Shown here piece by piece: positions 9,612 to 21,044 of a stretch of DNA of 64,000 bases. The stretch spans positions 12,470,501 through 12,534,500 of the forward strand of contig CM074865.1 of NCBI GenBank assembly GCA_037501455.1, read 5' to 3'. A model generated the notes under the pieces. That model was not told the origin of the DNA. It worked only from the letters and a program-made list of their open reading frames with translations, and did not search any database. The translations under genes and the position numbers were made by a program. The DNA is from Lantana camara (lineage: Eukaryota; Streptophyta; Magnoliopsida; Lamiales; Verbenaceae). Every line of letters begins with the position of its first letter. The stretch's first letter is position 1.

Positions 9612-11629
9612 TATATCCTAAAGATACTATTGAAAGAATATTTCTAAAGATATAACAAGATAACATCTCTACAAAATATATACAAAATATCTACCAAATA
9701 TACGTAATATGAATATTACGTTCACATTTTTATGGCTTTGCATTATCCAACACTCCAAAATACATGCCAAGTTCATATAACTTCAACTATACACCACAAC
9801 ACACCATTAAAATTCTGGTAATAGATCTTTGTAACAACACCTCAATTTACCTAAACAACGAGATTATGGACAGACTGCCCACTGTTTACAAACATATACC
9901 AAAATCAATTTAAGTTAAATGACACTAGTGCCAACAAAACACACAAACTATTAACACAATAGTAGCAAAAAAGCAAGTACATGAAGGATATTATTTGTTT
10001 GAACTTGACATACATTTCCACAGATAAAAAATATCAGAGACACAATGTTACATCCTAAACACACGTTTCAGATGCGTAATCCCAAAATCAAGTTTCTCCT
10101 TACTTACGGGGTTGTAGCTGGAAGAGCAACTGTTTGAGTGACTAAACTTAGACTTTGAGTTGTTGTTTTAGTCCCCTGCTTCCCTGTTCCCGATGCTTGT
10201 GTCACCGCTAAACCTGCCACTGTCCATGAAGCAAAAGGAAAAGGAAAAGCAAAAATTTTCCTTCTGTTTACCTTGAGTGGTTTGCTTGGACTTTGAGATA
10301 GAAGACAGAAGGTTGTGATTCTCTATTGTTTTCTATTATTTAAATCAAATTTTTAGGTATTAAATAGGTTTTATATATACAATTTCTCCGTGCGTTCATG
10401 CTCTTGTGAAATGGTATTAAAAATGTTTTACATGTATTGCATACAAGCTCTTGTTACCCCTTTGGTATGTTTCCATTGGGGGATCGAGGCAACGTGGGTA
10501 GGGAATCTGAGAAGGTACGGACCGACGGTAAACCTACTTCGCGACCTTTATAGGTGTACATGTTATCATCGAAGGTAGGTGATACCACGTGTTACGGGTA
10601 ACTGGCTAAGGCCCAAGGAACATCACACCAAAATGGGCTATGACTCGCATGTTCTTAGATGGTTAGGGCATAATTAACCCTTCCATCACCCGACGGTAAA
10701 ATGATGATTTGTTAATTTATTCTCGTTCTTGATTGTGGAGTAAAGGTCAGAGAATGGTATAACTTGGTACCAACTGGTTGATTGAAAATCCTTAACCTAA
10801 TATATGCCTTTCATTTGGAATGTGTTTAATTGTATTGTTATTGAAAATATAAGGGTTTTATTGGATCGAGAAGTGTTATTTTGCATTGAATCTCTCTTCT
10901 TCTCGTATTGTATATATCTAGTATACTGTATCCGCCTCACTAGTCGCTCGATTGATCCTCTTCTCCTGTATTTCTTCTCATACTATTGGTTGCAGGTTGG
11001 AAACGTGGCTAGGCGTGGCCATGTCTTGTACTTTTCTTTCTAGTTTAGAGTCTAGTTCAAATATTTACATTTGTTGATTTAGGGTCTTGCCAGTCATTAT
11101 GTACTTTTAATATGTTACTATCTTTGGGTCTCGGTTGGCCATGTTATAATTGTTATTGGAATAACATTTTAGGAATAGTTGAACCCATGTAGTTGATTTA
11201 AATGTCATGATTTGATTTGTGTGTTACAATTGCACCTGTTTGTTTAGGTTTTATCAGTTCAACATCTTGCATTTTGTTTTCTTGCACTTTTGGTATAGGT
11301 TTAGAACTGTCTAGCTTAGGATGGGTTATGTCTGTCTCCTGTTCGCTATGTCTGTGGTACATATATGGATTACCCATTTCACATATAGGGTGGGTCGTAG
11401 TGTGAGGGATGTGGTGTCCCTCCGTGTCAGGGCACTACATGTGACGAATCAATGACAAATCTAATACACTTTACACTTGCTATCATAATTGATTGAGTTC
11501 GTTCGAGTCAGTTAGAATTTTCCTAATAAGAATCTGGCCTTCCCAATACTGTGGGAACACTTCTCAACCATACAATGAATGTGATACCCCATACTTTGTC
11601 TTAATATTTAATAAATTGTATAATAAGTC
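9612..11629. other. Unassigned intergenic DNA, possibly degraded LTR material
   Basis: I find no convincing gene. The stretch 10390-11440 has the mixed composition and short GC-richer blocks of a decayed Ty3/gypsy LTR, but I cannot fix any boundary. On the minus strand about 10107-10290 there is an open stretch ending in a proline/threonine-rich tail (…TQTVALPATTP, stop); it has no recognised domain and may be a last-exon relic or chance. Confidence 0.3.
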
Positions 11630-11637
11630 TTTTAGTT

Positions 11638-12626
11638 GGGGATAATTATGAACAAACCCCTGAGGTATGGCAAAATTACGGATTTTGCCTTGAGATTTGA
11701 GAAATTACGAATTTCTTCCTGGACCGTTAATTCTTCCGTTAAATTTAACAGAATGTGTGACTTTATTATTTTACTCCTCATGTGCTGCCTAAAACTAAAG
11801 GGGGTATATATAACAAAAGTCCATAGATAAAAGGGTTAATGCAAGTACTGAAATTCTTATGGGGTTAGATGGAAATACTTGAATTTTGTGACTATCTAAT
11901 ATCTTTTTTTTTTTTTTTTTTCAAAGAATGCTACTTAATGATATTTTGATTTTTTTATGATCTAATTTCTTACCTAGAGTTTATGAATGCTAATTTTTAG
12001 TTTCTTTTATATTGGGCATGCATGTTTATATTGGAACATGTTATTCTTTGTATGTAAGGTAGATGTATTAGGGATCACCAACACTTAAAACATTTGTTTA
12101 AATAATTCTGACGGATATTTGCGTAAATTTACTAATGCATTGATTGATGTTGATGTGTGTTTGTTATAGTTTTGTATTTCGTAGGAAAATTTTGCTATTT
12201 CAAACGAATAAGTTTAAATAAACTTATGCAAAATATATATAAAACAAAAACATAAACATAGGTAGAATTTGCAATTTTTTTTTATCGTACTTTATGGGAA
12301 CAAATATGCATAAAATATTTATTTCAATTTATACTTATCGAAAATAAAATATAAATATTACATTAAATTATAAAATTTTAAATTAAAAAGTACAAATTTA
12401 ACTAACATTACAAATATATCATCATTTTTCAGTATTATTACAATATACCCCTTAAGGGTAGAATTGAAAATTTTAAAAATAATTTTGCTGACGTCAACAC
12501 CTTAATTAATGGCTGGGGCAATTTGTAAGAGAGAGTCTAAACTTTAGGGGGTGTTCGTAATTCTTCAAACCTCATGAAAGGATCTGTATTTTCGCCATAT
12601 CTCAGGGCTTGTTTGTAATTATCCCC
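11638..12626. mobile_element. 989-bp MITE-type element with long terminal inverted repeats
   Basis: The element starts GGGGATAATTATGAACAAAC and ends with the complement of GGGGATAATTACAAACAAGC. The inverted repeats can be followed for about 80 bp with scattered mismatches. It is bounded by a perfect 8-bp duplication TTTTAGTT (11630-11637 and 12627-12634). The interior is very AT-rich and has no transposase. The long inverted repeats resemble MULE-type MITEs, but the clear duplication is 8 bp where MULEs usually give 9, so the superfamily is open between MULE and hAT. Confidence 0.72.
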
Positions 12627-12910
12627 TTTTAGTTATTAAATAGATTTGATGTCTCTATTAATGTACTTCTAAGTTTACACTTTGCATTAATATTTAAATA
12701 TGAGTTTCATTAGTAATAATTATTTATCGGTTATACTTATCTCACAAACATTTGTAAGATTTTTTTCTCATAGATAATGAATTATCTTCTCTTGTAAATA
12801 GTAATTTATATACAGTAGAATTCCAATTATTAATATTATCATAAAGACCAATAAATCATAAACTTCTCAGTTTCTTTTTTATTTTTGTTATTTCTCTAAA
12901 AAGGTTCATA

Positions 12911-13701
12911 AAGGAATATGCAAAATCGGTATACCAACTCACCTCATTTCGCATTTTTGGTATAATTTTTTTTTCCGGCGAAAAAAAAAAGACACTAACT
13001 CCAAAAGTTAGCAATTTCGTGCATTTTTTGGCCGGAAATCATTTGACCCGCCGGAATTTGCCACATGTGCTCACACGTGGCATTTTTTATCCTACGTGGC
13101 AAACCAAACCTTACACATCAGATATGCAATTCATCCTACATGGCGATTTTGGTATATCAACTCATCATAATTCGCAATTTTGGTACAAAAATTTTTTCGG
13201 TGAAAAAACTATTCCATAACTCTAAAGGTTTGCAATTTCATACACTATTTGACCCGAATAGATATGATCCGCCAGAAAACCTACCCGAAGCTCAAAAAAC
13301 CCGCTTCGTGAAAAATTCTCCAACGGACACGTGGAGGTCCGGTGGGTCATATCTATTCGGGTCAAATAGTGCATGAAATTGCGAACTTTTAGAGTTATGG
13401 ACTAGTTTTTTCACCGAAATTTTTTTTGTACCAAAAATTGCAAATTGGAGTGAATTAGTATACCAAAAACACAATTTCCTCGAATTGCATATCTGATGTG
13501 TAAGGTTTGGTTTGCCACGTAGGATAAAACATGCCAGGTGTGAGCACATGTGGCAAATTCCGGTGACTCAAATGATTTCCGGCCAAAAAATGCACGAAAT
13601 TGCCACATTTCTGAGTTAGTGTCTTTTTTTTTCACCGGAAAAAAATTTGTACCAAAAATGCGAAATGGGGTGAGTTGGTATACCCATTTTGCATTTTCCT
13701 C
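12911..13701. mobile_element. 791-bp foldback element, MULE-like
   Basis: Almost the whole element is one imperfect palindrome. The left arm (from 12911) and right arm (to 13701) match for roughly 350 bp each around a short centre near 13290-13340. Landmarks such as GGTATACCAACTCACC, GCCGGAAATCATTTGA and GACCCGAATAGATATGA recur inverted. It is flanked by the direct repeat AAGGTTCATA (12901-12910 and 13702-13711), 10 bp, or 9 bp plus a shared terminal A. Long inverted arms and a 9-10 bp duplication fit Mutator-like foldback elements. The small open frames in the arms are by-products of the palindrome. Confidence 0.78.
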
Positions 13702-13954
13702 AAGGTTCATATGTAAAAGCTATTAAGAAGAAAGAACATATTGTGTGAATAGGTATTGCTTTGGAACACCAAATTTTATATTTTAAAATAACTTTATATT
13801 TGAAATATTTATATTCTCATTCACATGTATTTACACTATAAATTTTGATTTTCTTTAGTTAATTTTTTAAATGGAAAATATACCTTCAAATAGTAAAACC
13901 ATAAAGATTGAAGATGGTAATTTTCTTACACCAACAAAAAAACTAATACCAATT

Positions 13955-14460
13955 CCGCCCTGTGTAGGTATGAAATTTGAGTGTTACAGTGAGATATTTA
14001 TGATTCTAAAACATTTATGCCAAAATTTTGAGTTTCAAAATTAGAGCGAAATTTTCTTATAAAGGAAGAAAAAGTGAGGAAAAACAAGGTGTTGTACTTT
14101 GTTGTATCCATCAAGGATATAAAAAAGGAAATAAAGTGGCTAATGATAGACCTGAAAAATGAATTAGTTGTCTAGCAATGGTAAGGATCAAGTTGGCTAA
14201 TCTTGATAAATGGATGGTTGAAGAAGTTATTCTTGATGACAATCACAATACCATGATCAAGTTGGCTAATCTTGATAAATGGATGGTCAAAGAAGTTATT
14301 CTTGATCACAATCACAATACCATTCCATCTAGTGTGCGATTTTACAAGTCAGATAAGAGTTTGAGTACAACAGTAAAGAAGCGACTTGAATTAAATTATG
14401 ATTCTGAGATTCGAATTAACAAAATTTCCCATTTTCTAATAGTATAGGAGGGTTATGAAT
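13955..14460 (+). pseudogene. FAR1/FRS-family relic with duplicated DNA-binding segment
   Basis: Translating in shifting frames gives the order of landmarks of the FAR1 DNA-binding domain. First comes a PxxGMKFECYSE-like segment (about 13960-14000), then a decayed middle, then IKLANLDKWMVEEVILD (14187-14237). This recurs as IKLANLDKWMVKEVILDHNHN, with the family's terminal HNH. SSVRFYKSDKSLS follows, then a GGYENL-like remnant near 14447. FAR1-related proteins are transcription factors derived from MULE transposases, so this may come from either source. Stops and frame changes make it non-functional. The second WMV…DHNH copy keeps the His lost from the first copy (DDNH). Confidence 0.6.
14186..14323 (+). 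repeat. Tandem duplication, 2 x 69 bp, inside the FAR1-like relic
   Basis: The block beginning GATCAAGTTGGCTAATCTTG at 14186 recurs at 14255 with a few substitutions. The 69-bp period equals 23 codons, so the duplication keeps the local reading frame. Confidence 0.85.
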
Positions 14461-15740
14461 TATATGGTTGAGTACAAGAGTGTGCAAGCAAGAGTTTAAG
14501 TTATTTGTTATGCAGAGACATAGGTTTTGAGTGCGAATGATCCTTAGCCATCCATGATGAGGAAGAGTCTAAATAGTATAGAAACTATCAAAACCTTAAT
14601 GTCATATCACTTTATATATTCAGACATGATATTTTCTTTTAATTTTTTTTATGTTATTGAACTTAATATCTTATTTTTTTGATTCATAAATTTTCTTTTT
14701 TCTTTGTATATTTAGGTGTTGCATTATATTGTACCTAGTTAGTAATTGTTAAAACTATTTATCTATTTGGTAATGAGCGAAAAAATAAATTAAAAAAATT
14801 AAGTGGCAAAAACATAATTTTATGGAATTGAGGATCAATTATTTAAATAGATTAATTAAAAAAAGAAAAAAAAAAAAGAAAATTGTAAATAAAATATGTA
14901 TTCAAATATTGTAGCTAAGTTAATGCTGTTAATTCAATGGCTATGATTCGTCTATATGAAAATCTGTTTACTACAAACGGTTAGAAAAGAGTTTTCCTTA
15001 TTTTATATTAATTCAAATTCCTTATTTCCTTATTTTATATTAATTCATATTCCTTATAATTTTAGGATTCAATAGTAGGGATTGGTATAAATAAGATATG
15101 ATTTGATAGAGTGCTAAATAGATCACAACTGAAACTTGATAAGAATTAAGTGAGTAATCCCAAACAACTCTAGGATTAAAATTAGGATATATCTATATAT
15201 ATAGATATCCACACACACCCCAACATAAGAAAAAGAAAAAGAAGAAAATAGAGAGACCGACGGTGTGAGACGGCGGATTGGTGGATCGGCTCAAAACAGC
15301 AAGGAAATTAGTCTTTAAATTTAGGTTGAATGTTAGATAATTATATTGAGGTCAATTGATTGGATGTGAATTAAAGCTAATTATCTAGGGCATGCGTACT
15401 TATTTATACACCAAATTAAATTAGTGTAATTATTAGTCAAAGTTTGTGTCTTATATGAATGGATCCGAAATTTTGTTTAGGTGGAGTCCAGATCTCTAGA
15501 GTCTAGATATTGTTCTCCAGGTATGCTTCAGTACAAGGTAAAACGATAGGAAATAAAAAGATTAGAACGTACAAGCCGTAATATATAATAGCTGATATGG
15601 ACCAAAATAATAATAATAGTAGCTGATTAAATATTAATTAGTGTACATCATAGGTTTATAAATTGTAGTAGGATCGAATAGGTCACTATATGTTAAGTGT
15701 TACTTGTACTATTGTTTTTATAGAAGAAAAAACAAATGGC
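14461..15740. other. AT-rich intergenic DNA
   Basis: I see no gene or bounded element. There is simple A/T-rich sequence and a short near-tandem repeat of CCTTATTTTATATTAATTCA around 14997-15055. Confidence 0.4.
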
Positions 15741-16090
15741 CCCAACCAGGTGCGGATCGAGGATTTATTAATAGGTGGGGCTAAGAATTTTTGGATCTCA
15801 ACATATATTAAAAAAAGATTAATAACTTAAAATTAATTAAAATATTCAAATTACATAAGATGTCTTTACAATTTTTGTGAGATCCTAGAACTCATAAATG
15901 ATAATAATTCGTCATCCCTTAAAACCGATGTAGACTAAGATTTCTCTTTCATTGTACACAATCCTGACATTTATCCATTCATCTACTTCGCAAACTATAA
16001 TTTTCATTATAGAAAATACCCTTTCGGCATGTGCTGTCGCAATTGAAAGTCGGAGGAATCAGTGTTAATTCAATTATACGATAACCAATG
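15741..16090 (-). pseudogene. hAT-type transposase C-terminal dimerisation relic
   Basis: On the minus strand about 16070-15985 one frame reads RLSIATAHAERVFSIMKIIV. This corresponds to the hallmark (L/I)P.ATA..ER.FS.MK.. of the hAT C-terminal dimerisation region (PF05699) of TTF-type/hAT transposases. A VDEWIN segment follows, then stops. The block near 15745-15790 resembles sequence often found after the stop of such genes. Frame breaks on both sides show a dead remnant of at most about 350 bp. Confidence 0.5.
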
Positions 16091-16839
16091 GAAAAGCTTT
16101 ATTTATTTCAGAATATTTTAAGTTGTCATTCGAATTTTATTAAAAGTTTTTAGATTGTCCTCTCATGCTGTTTTGAAGTCAACACATGGCCAATTTCGGC
16201 AAGAAATTAGTAATTTTTAACAAAAAAACCAATACTGCCTGAGATGGCAATATGATAATTTTAATAAAGTTCGGATGAAAAAAGTTTAGATGACAATATG
16301 AAAATTTTAATAAAATTCGGATGTCAGTTTATATAAAAAATTTGAAAAAATAGTGATAGTTTGAACAACTTATTTTTTTCTTCTATTTTATATTATTAGA
16401 TACGACTGGTTGGGAATAAGATTGTGACAATTAACCAAAGCAAGGTAAGTGGATTCTTACTCCTATTCTTTTAAAAGGTATTTTTCTTTTTCTTTTTGGT
16501 AACGTTAAAAGGTATTTTTCTAAAGTATATTGTTGTTAAAATAAATTACAAGTTGCTTTTGCTTCTGTACTTCTATAAAATACCGTTACGAAATTATGTG
16601 ATTTCTTCATTTAAAGTGATTGTCATATATACAGATTAGGATTTGAGCATACTAGATTAATATACTTTGAATAATTAAGAGATAATTGGTAGGAATGAGT
16701 TTCGAATTTCTAACCGAGCTACGCGGTTACAGGAGCAAAATGTTAAGGCCTATGCCGAGGTATATAATAGTTATTCTAAGTTCTAACTCACTTAACCGGG
16801 TAAAGTTAAAGAGTCAACCTACGTACAGGTACTGATAGT
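16091..16839. other. Intergenic DNA without recognised features
   Basis: AT-rich sequence, with a weak internal repeat of the phrase around GACAATATGAAAATTTTAATAAA (two spaced occurrences near 16245-16315). No gene is visible. Confidence 0.35.
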
Positions 16840-17017
16840 AGTTATGACCCACTTATTGAAACAGAAATTTGGGAAATATTTCCAGAATTTTCATTACTTT
16901 TATATACAAAGATCGTAACTCATAAATAATGGACACGTGTCCCATCACAATAATCTAACAACCTAACCAAAATACTGGAGGGGAAAATATCTATCTAATT
17001 TCTAATATTATAAAAGA
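16840..17017 (-). repeat. Putative 3' LTR remnant of copia element 1
   Basis: On the minus strand this segment directly follows the polypurine tract of element 1. It contains a TATA-like box GTATATAAAAGT (about 16898-16908) and a downstream AATAAG polyadenylation-like signal. The canonical TG start is not preserved, and no second copy is in the window to fix the ends, so the boundaries are approximate. Confidence 0.35.
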
Positions 17018-17043
17018 CCCCCCCCCCCCCCCCCCCCCCCCCC
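17018..17043 (-). other. 26-base poly-C run (poly-G on minus): expanded polypurine tract of element 1
   Basis: There are 26 uninterrupted C residues on the + strand. On the minus strand they form a G run right after CAACTTG and just downstream of the RNase H frame, where copia elements normally have a short AAGTTGGGGGGG-type polypurine tract. The length suggests slippage expansion. Confidence 0.65.
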
Positions 17044-17130
17044 AAGTTGGAAGGAAGATATTCTTTACTTCCAACTTGGACATGAGAGAATTTAGCTGTG
17101 GAGCAGGAAGGGCTTTCGTAAACATGTCAG

Positions 17131-17853
17131 CTAGCTGGTGCACAGAACGAATGGTAGTAGTTTGAGGAAACCAATGGAAGCCATATTACGCACGAAGTGA
17201 CAATCCACCTCGATATGCTTGGTGCGCTCATGAAACAATGGATTCTGAACAATATGTAAAGCAGCAAGGTTGTCACAATACATCACTGCAGGGTTATGAA
17301 GATGGACCTGGAAATCTTTGAGAAGCTGAGTAAGCAAGACCAATTCACTGGTAGCAACAGCCAAAGCACGATACTCAGCTTCAGCTGAGGACCTGGACAC
17401 CACAGATTGTTTCTTGAATTTCCAGGAAATTAAAGCATTGCCTAGAAAAACACAAAACCCAGAGGTAGAACGCCTAGTGTCTTGGCAAGAGGCCCAATCT
17501 GCATCGACAAATGCAGTTAATTTGAGCTCATTCTGAGATGGAAATAAGATGCCTTGACCAGATGTAACCTTTAAGTATCTCAGTAAATGATGCACAACAA
17601 CCAAATGTGTTGTACGTGGTTAAGAAACATATTGACTCAACTTATTGACTGAAAAGCAAATATCTGGTCTAGGAAGAGTAAGATAAAGTAATTTCCCAAT
17701 CAACCTCCTGTATTCAGTAACATCTTCTAACAACTCACCATCAAAACTGTTTAATTTCAGATTCAAATGCATAGGTGTGTTTAATGGCTTTGCAGCTAGA
17801 TAACCAGCATCTTCCAAAAGCTGTATACTTTCTTTGATAAAGCACAATGCCAT
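17131..17853 (-). pseudogene. Copia element 1: end of RT and RNase H
   Basis: Two adjacent frames encode the RT end (RRLIGKLLYLTLPRPDICFSVNKLSQYVS) and, from 17604, the copia RNase H. Its motifs are FVDADWASCQDTRRSTSG, SWKFKKQ, SRSSAEAEYRALA, MYCDNLAALHI and HERTKHIEVDCHFVR. A stop near 17620 separates the two. RNase H removes the RNA template during reverse transcription. The C-terminus is altered after the HFVRNM segment. Confidence 0.8.
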
Positions 17854-18778
17854 CCTTAGATCTAGTTATTTCAAGCCCAAGAAAGTATTTCAAAGGACCA
17901 AAATGCTTCAATTTAAACTGTGTAAGCAAAAACTGTTTGAGATCATCAATAAGAGAAGTATTGGGCCCTGTGATGACGATATCATCAACACAGATAAGAA
18001 GTGCAATGAAATCTTGGCCTGAACCCTTGGTAAACAGAGAATAATCTGCTCTAGACTGTGTAAACCCATATTGCACTAATGAAGCTGAGAATTTGGCATA
18101 CCATTATCTGGAAGCCTGTCTTAAGCCATAAATGGATTTTTTGAGTCTACAAACCAATTTTCCCCCAGATGCATTAATAGAAGCAGGTGCCACATAACCC
18201 TATGGTAAATCCATATAGACTTCTTCAAACAAGTCACCATTAAGAAAGACATTATTGACATCCAATTGAGGAAGTTCCCACTGATTTGCACTAGCTAAAG
18301 CCAAAAGAGTTTTCACAGTAACAAGTTTGGCCACTAGAGAATAGGTATCCATAAAATCAACACCTTCAAGTTGACTAAAACCTTTGGCTACTAACTTGGC
18401 TTTATGTCTCTCTAAACTGCCATCTGCCTTAAATTAGGTTTTGTATACCCATTTGCAGCCTATGGAGTGATGACCAGCAAGAAGAGGTAACACAGTCCAA
18501 GTGTGATTGGATTCCATGGCCTCTAACTCATCCTTCATAGCTTGCCTCCATTCTGGGAAAGCAGCAGCTTCATTGTATGTTTGAGGCTCTATGTATGTAG
18601 AAATGTTAAGAGAGATGTGTCTGTGTTGTGGAGACAAGTGCTCAGAAGACAGATTAGAGGAATTGGATATGCACTGGAGTTGTGCTGAGTAGGGATACCA
18701 GGGATACCCTGTAGCGAGTTGCATTGATATTCTTGCAAATAAGAAGGTTATCTGTGAGTTCTGGAAGATCTCCTGCAA
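17741..18778 (-). pseudogene. Copia element 1: reverse transcriptase
   Basis: Separate frames hold the start of the RT ([18 protein letters not shown] to IGCKWVYKT, up to 18434) and the part with the catalytic motif LICVDDIVITG followed by FKLKHFGPLKYFLGLEI (18076-17741). Between them the conserved KARLVAKGF and YGLKQ regions are recognisable only in other frames with stops. The order and spacing match the copia RT. Confidence 0.72.
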
Positions 18779-19857
18779 ACATAGGAGCTGGGGAAAGTTC
18801 TGAAGTGTGACTTAGAGAAGTATCATCTGCTATAGGAATGATAGGAACAGTTAAAGTGACGTCAGGAAAAGGATCCTCAGGATTGCTGTCAGGTAGGCAT
18901 CCTTGGAAAGAGAATACTCCTTCATGAAAAATGACATCCCTAGAATGAAAAATCTCTCTGGAAGCAATATCTAAGAGTTCCTTCACCCTAGGAGTATACC
19001 CTAAGAACACAAGCTTTGACTCTGGGTGAGAACTTGGGCCTCTGAGATGGCAGTGTAGATACATAAGCAAGGCAGCCAAACACCTTTAGAGATTTATAAT
19101 CAAAATCTAAACCATGAAGCAATTGAAAAAGAGACTTGCAACCAAGATGAATAGAGGGTTTCCTATTGATCAAGTAGATAGCTGTAAGAAGGCACTCAGT
19201 CCAATACCAAAATGGAATTCTAGATTGGAAGTAAAGAGCCCGGGTCACATTCAAGAGATGTTGATGCTTCCTTCCCACAACAGAGTTTTGTTGTGGCCTC
19301 TCAACACAAGAAAACTGGTGAAGTACCCCCTGACTTTTAAAGAAATCATTGAAAGCTAACTCAAGAGCATTATCTGATCTAAAACACTTAATATGAGCAT
19401 TGAACTGTGTTTTGATCATTTGGAAAAATTGTGGAATAATGGAAATCACATCTGACTTGGATTTGAGCAAAAATATCCATATAAATCTAGTGTAATCATC
19501 CACCAAAGTTAAGAAATATTTGAATGGATTGGTTGGAGCATGATTAAATGGACCCCATATGTCAGCATGCACCAAGTCAAAAGTATGAGAAGTTCTGTGT
19601 TGTCCCTATGGAAATGATAAGCGTTTTTGCTTTGTCAAAGGGTAAATTTTACAGTGTGAAGAATCTAAGCAAGATGTGCACAAACCTAACACATCCTTCA
19701 TATGTTCAATAACATGAAGTGCAACATTACCCATCCTATCATGCCAAGTAAGCACAGACACTTTATTCACTAAATGAGTATTGGTAAGAAATGAAACAAC
19801 AGTATCCAAAACATATAAGCATTCTTGGAGATTAGCTTTGCCAATCATCACCTTCAA
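18654..19857 (-). pseudogene. Copia element 1: integrase
   Basis: The zinc-binding region (HDRMGNVALHVIEHM and LCTSC) is at 19760-19670. The catalytic core follows from 19575: VHADIWGPF carries the first Asp, FRSDNALEL the second, and RPQQNSVVGRKHQHL lies where the Glu is expected (canonical NGVxERKHQH), so the catalytic Glu appears replaced by Gly. The integrase C-terminal domain includes FGCLAYVSTL and the ESKLVFLGYTP segment. A stop near 19606 and a frame change near 19000 break it. Confidence 0.75.
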
Positions 19858-20508
19858 AGTGGAATCCTAGAGCAAACACTGATTAGCAATAAAAGAGACA
19901 AAGAGAGATGAAGACTACAGCAGATGGTGTATGGAAATCAAATTAAATTTGAATTGGGGAACAAATAAGACATCATGTAAGATCGGACAAGGATGAAGAG
20001 TAATGGTGCCTTTGAACATAACTTGGAAAACTGAGCCATCTGGAAGAACCACTTGATCATTTGAAACTGCCCTCAACATGATCAAATAATGATTTATCGC
20101 ATGCAATGTGCCTGCTAGCCCCAGAATCTAGAATCCACTTTGTAGAACCAAACAACAAACAAGAGATAGCAGAGAGAGTGATACCTATGGCAGCCTGAGA
20201 AGAGTGAGAAGTATTAGCCTCAACCTGGATATGTGATCCCTGTAACTGTGAAGACAACATAGACAAGAGGGACCGATATGTTGGTCAGTTAAAGTATGAA
20301 GAAAAGCATTAGAGTTATTATTAGTCTCTGCAGATTGAATACTAGTGGAAGAAGGAGTGACTTCAACATGATTGACCACCAACATAGAAGGTGTAGGTTG
20401 ATGAATTGAAGGCGAACGAGGCTGGTTACCATTGAAGTAACCAGGAGGGTAACCATGAAGCTTGTAACAGCGATCCACCGTGTGGTTGTCACGTTTGCAT
20501 GTGAACAC
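19858..20508 (-). pseudogene. Copia element 1: gag zinc-knuckle end and protease
   Basis: A zinc-knuckle relic CKRDNHTVDRCYKLHGYPPGY is visible at about 20500-20440. Downstream, the aspartic protease motif WILDSGASRHI is near 20150, followed by the typical PILHDVLFVPQFKFNLISIH pattern. Frameshifts separate the pieces. Confidence 0.72.
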
Positions 20509-21044
20509 TTAAGCTTGCCACGCTCCCTGCCTCCAGTGTTACCCTTACCAAGTGCTTTCCCAGGAAAGCAAGGAGAAGCACTAACAGATCCAGTAGGAAC
20601 ACGAGAAGAGAAGAAAATAGGATTACCACGTATAGCAAAAGCTTTGGGAGACTGAACAGATGCAACACTGGAACCAAGAGCACACTAACATTCCTCTTGT
20701 GCAACCAATGCGAAGACTTTGATAATGTCAGGTATTGGATCCATCATCATCAGTTATTGCAAATTTGAGCAAAGGAGTCATTGAAGTCCATCAGGAAGGC
20801 CATCACGTACTCGGACTGATAAAAGAGACATAGATCTCGAACACCATCAGAGGAACAACAATTGCAAGTGCAAACGGGATGGTAATTTGATAATTCCTCC
20901 TAAATTGCCTTGAAGTTTGTGAAGTAGATACTGACCGAGGACGTCTCTTGGCGCATGGAGAGAAGAGCCTGCCGGAGCTGGAATATACGCCGTCCATTGA
21001 ATTGTTGAAAGCGATCGCGTAAGTCCAGCCAGTTAGAGCGAGTT
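20509..21044 (-). pseudogene. Copia element 1: gag fragment, N-terminus lost
   Basis: On the minus strand, right after the inserted LTR, the frame encodes WLDLRDRFQQFNGRRIFQL and a QALLSMRQETSSVSIYF-type segment. These are the conserved core of copia/UBN2-type Gag, which assembles the particle. Frameshifts follow. The Gag N-terminus would lie beyond 21045 but is displaced or deleted by element 2. Confidence 0.7.

Larger units (their letters stand above)
17044..21044 (-). mobile_element. Copia element 1 (minus strand), 5' end cut by element 2
   Basis: Reading right to left, the segment contains gag (21044 to about 20490), protease, integrase, RT and RNase H in Ty1/copia order, then a polypurine tract. 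The gag N-terminus is removed where the LTR of element 2 begins (21045). Stops and frameshifts between all domains mark it as an old dead copy. Being the host of the nest, it is older than element 2 and everything inside element 2. Confidence 0.8.

Noticed and set aside
13019..13710. Several open frames in the foldback element
   Set aside because: The same phrases appear on both strands because the element is a palindrome; not coding.
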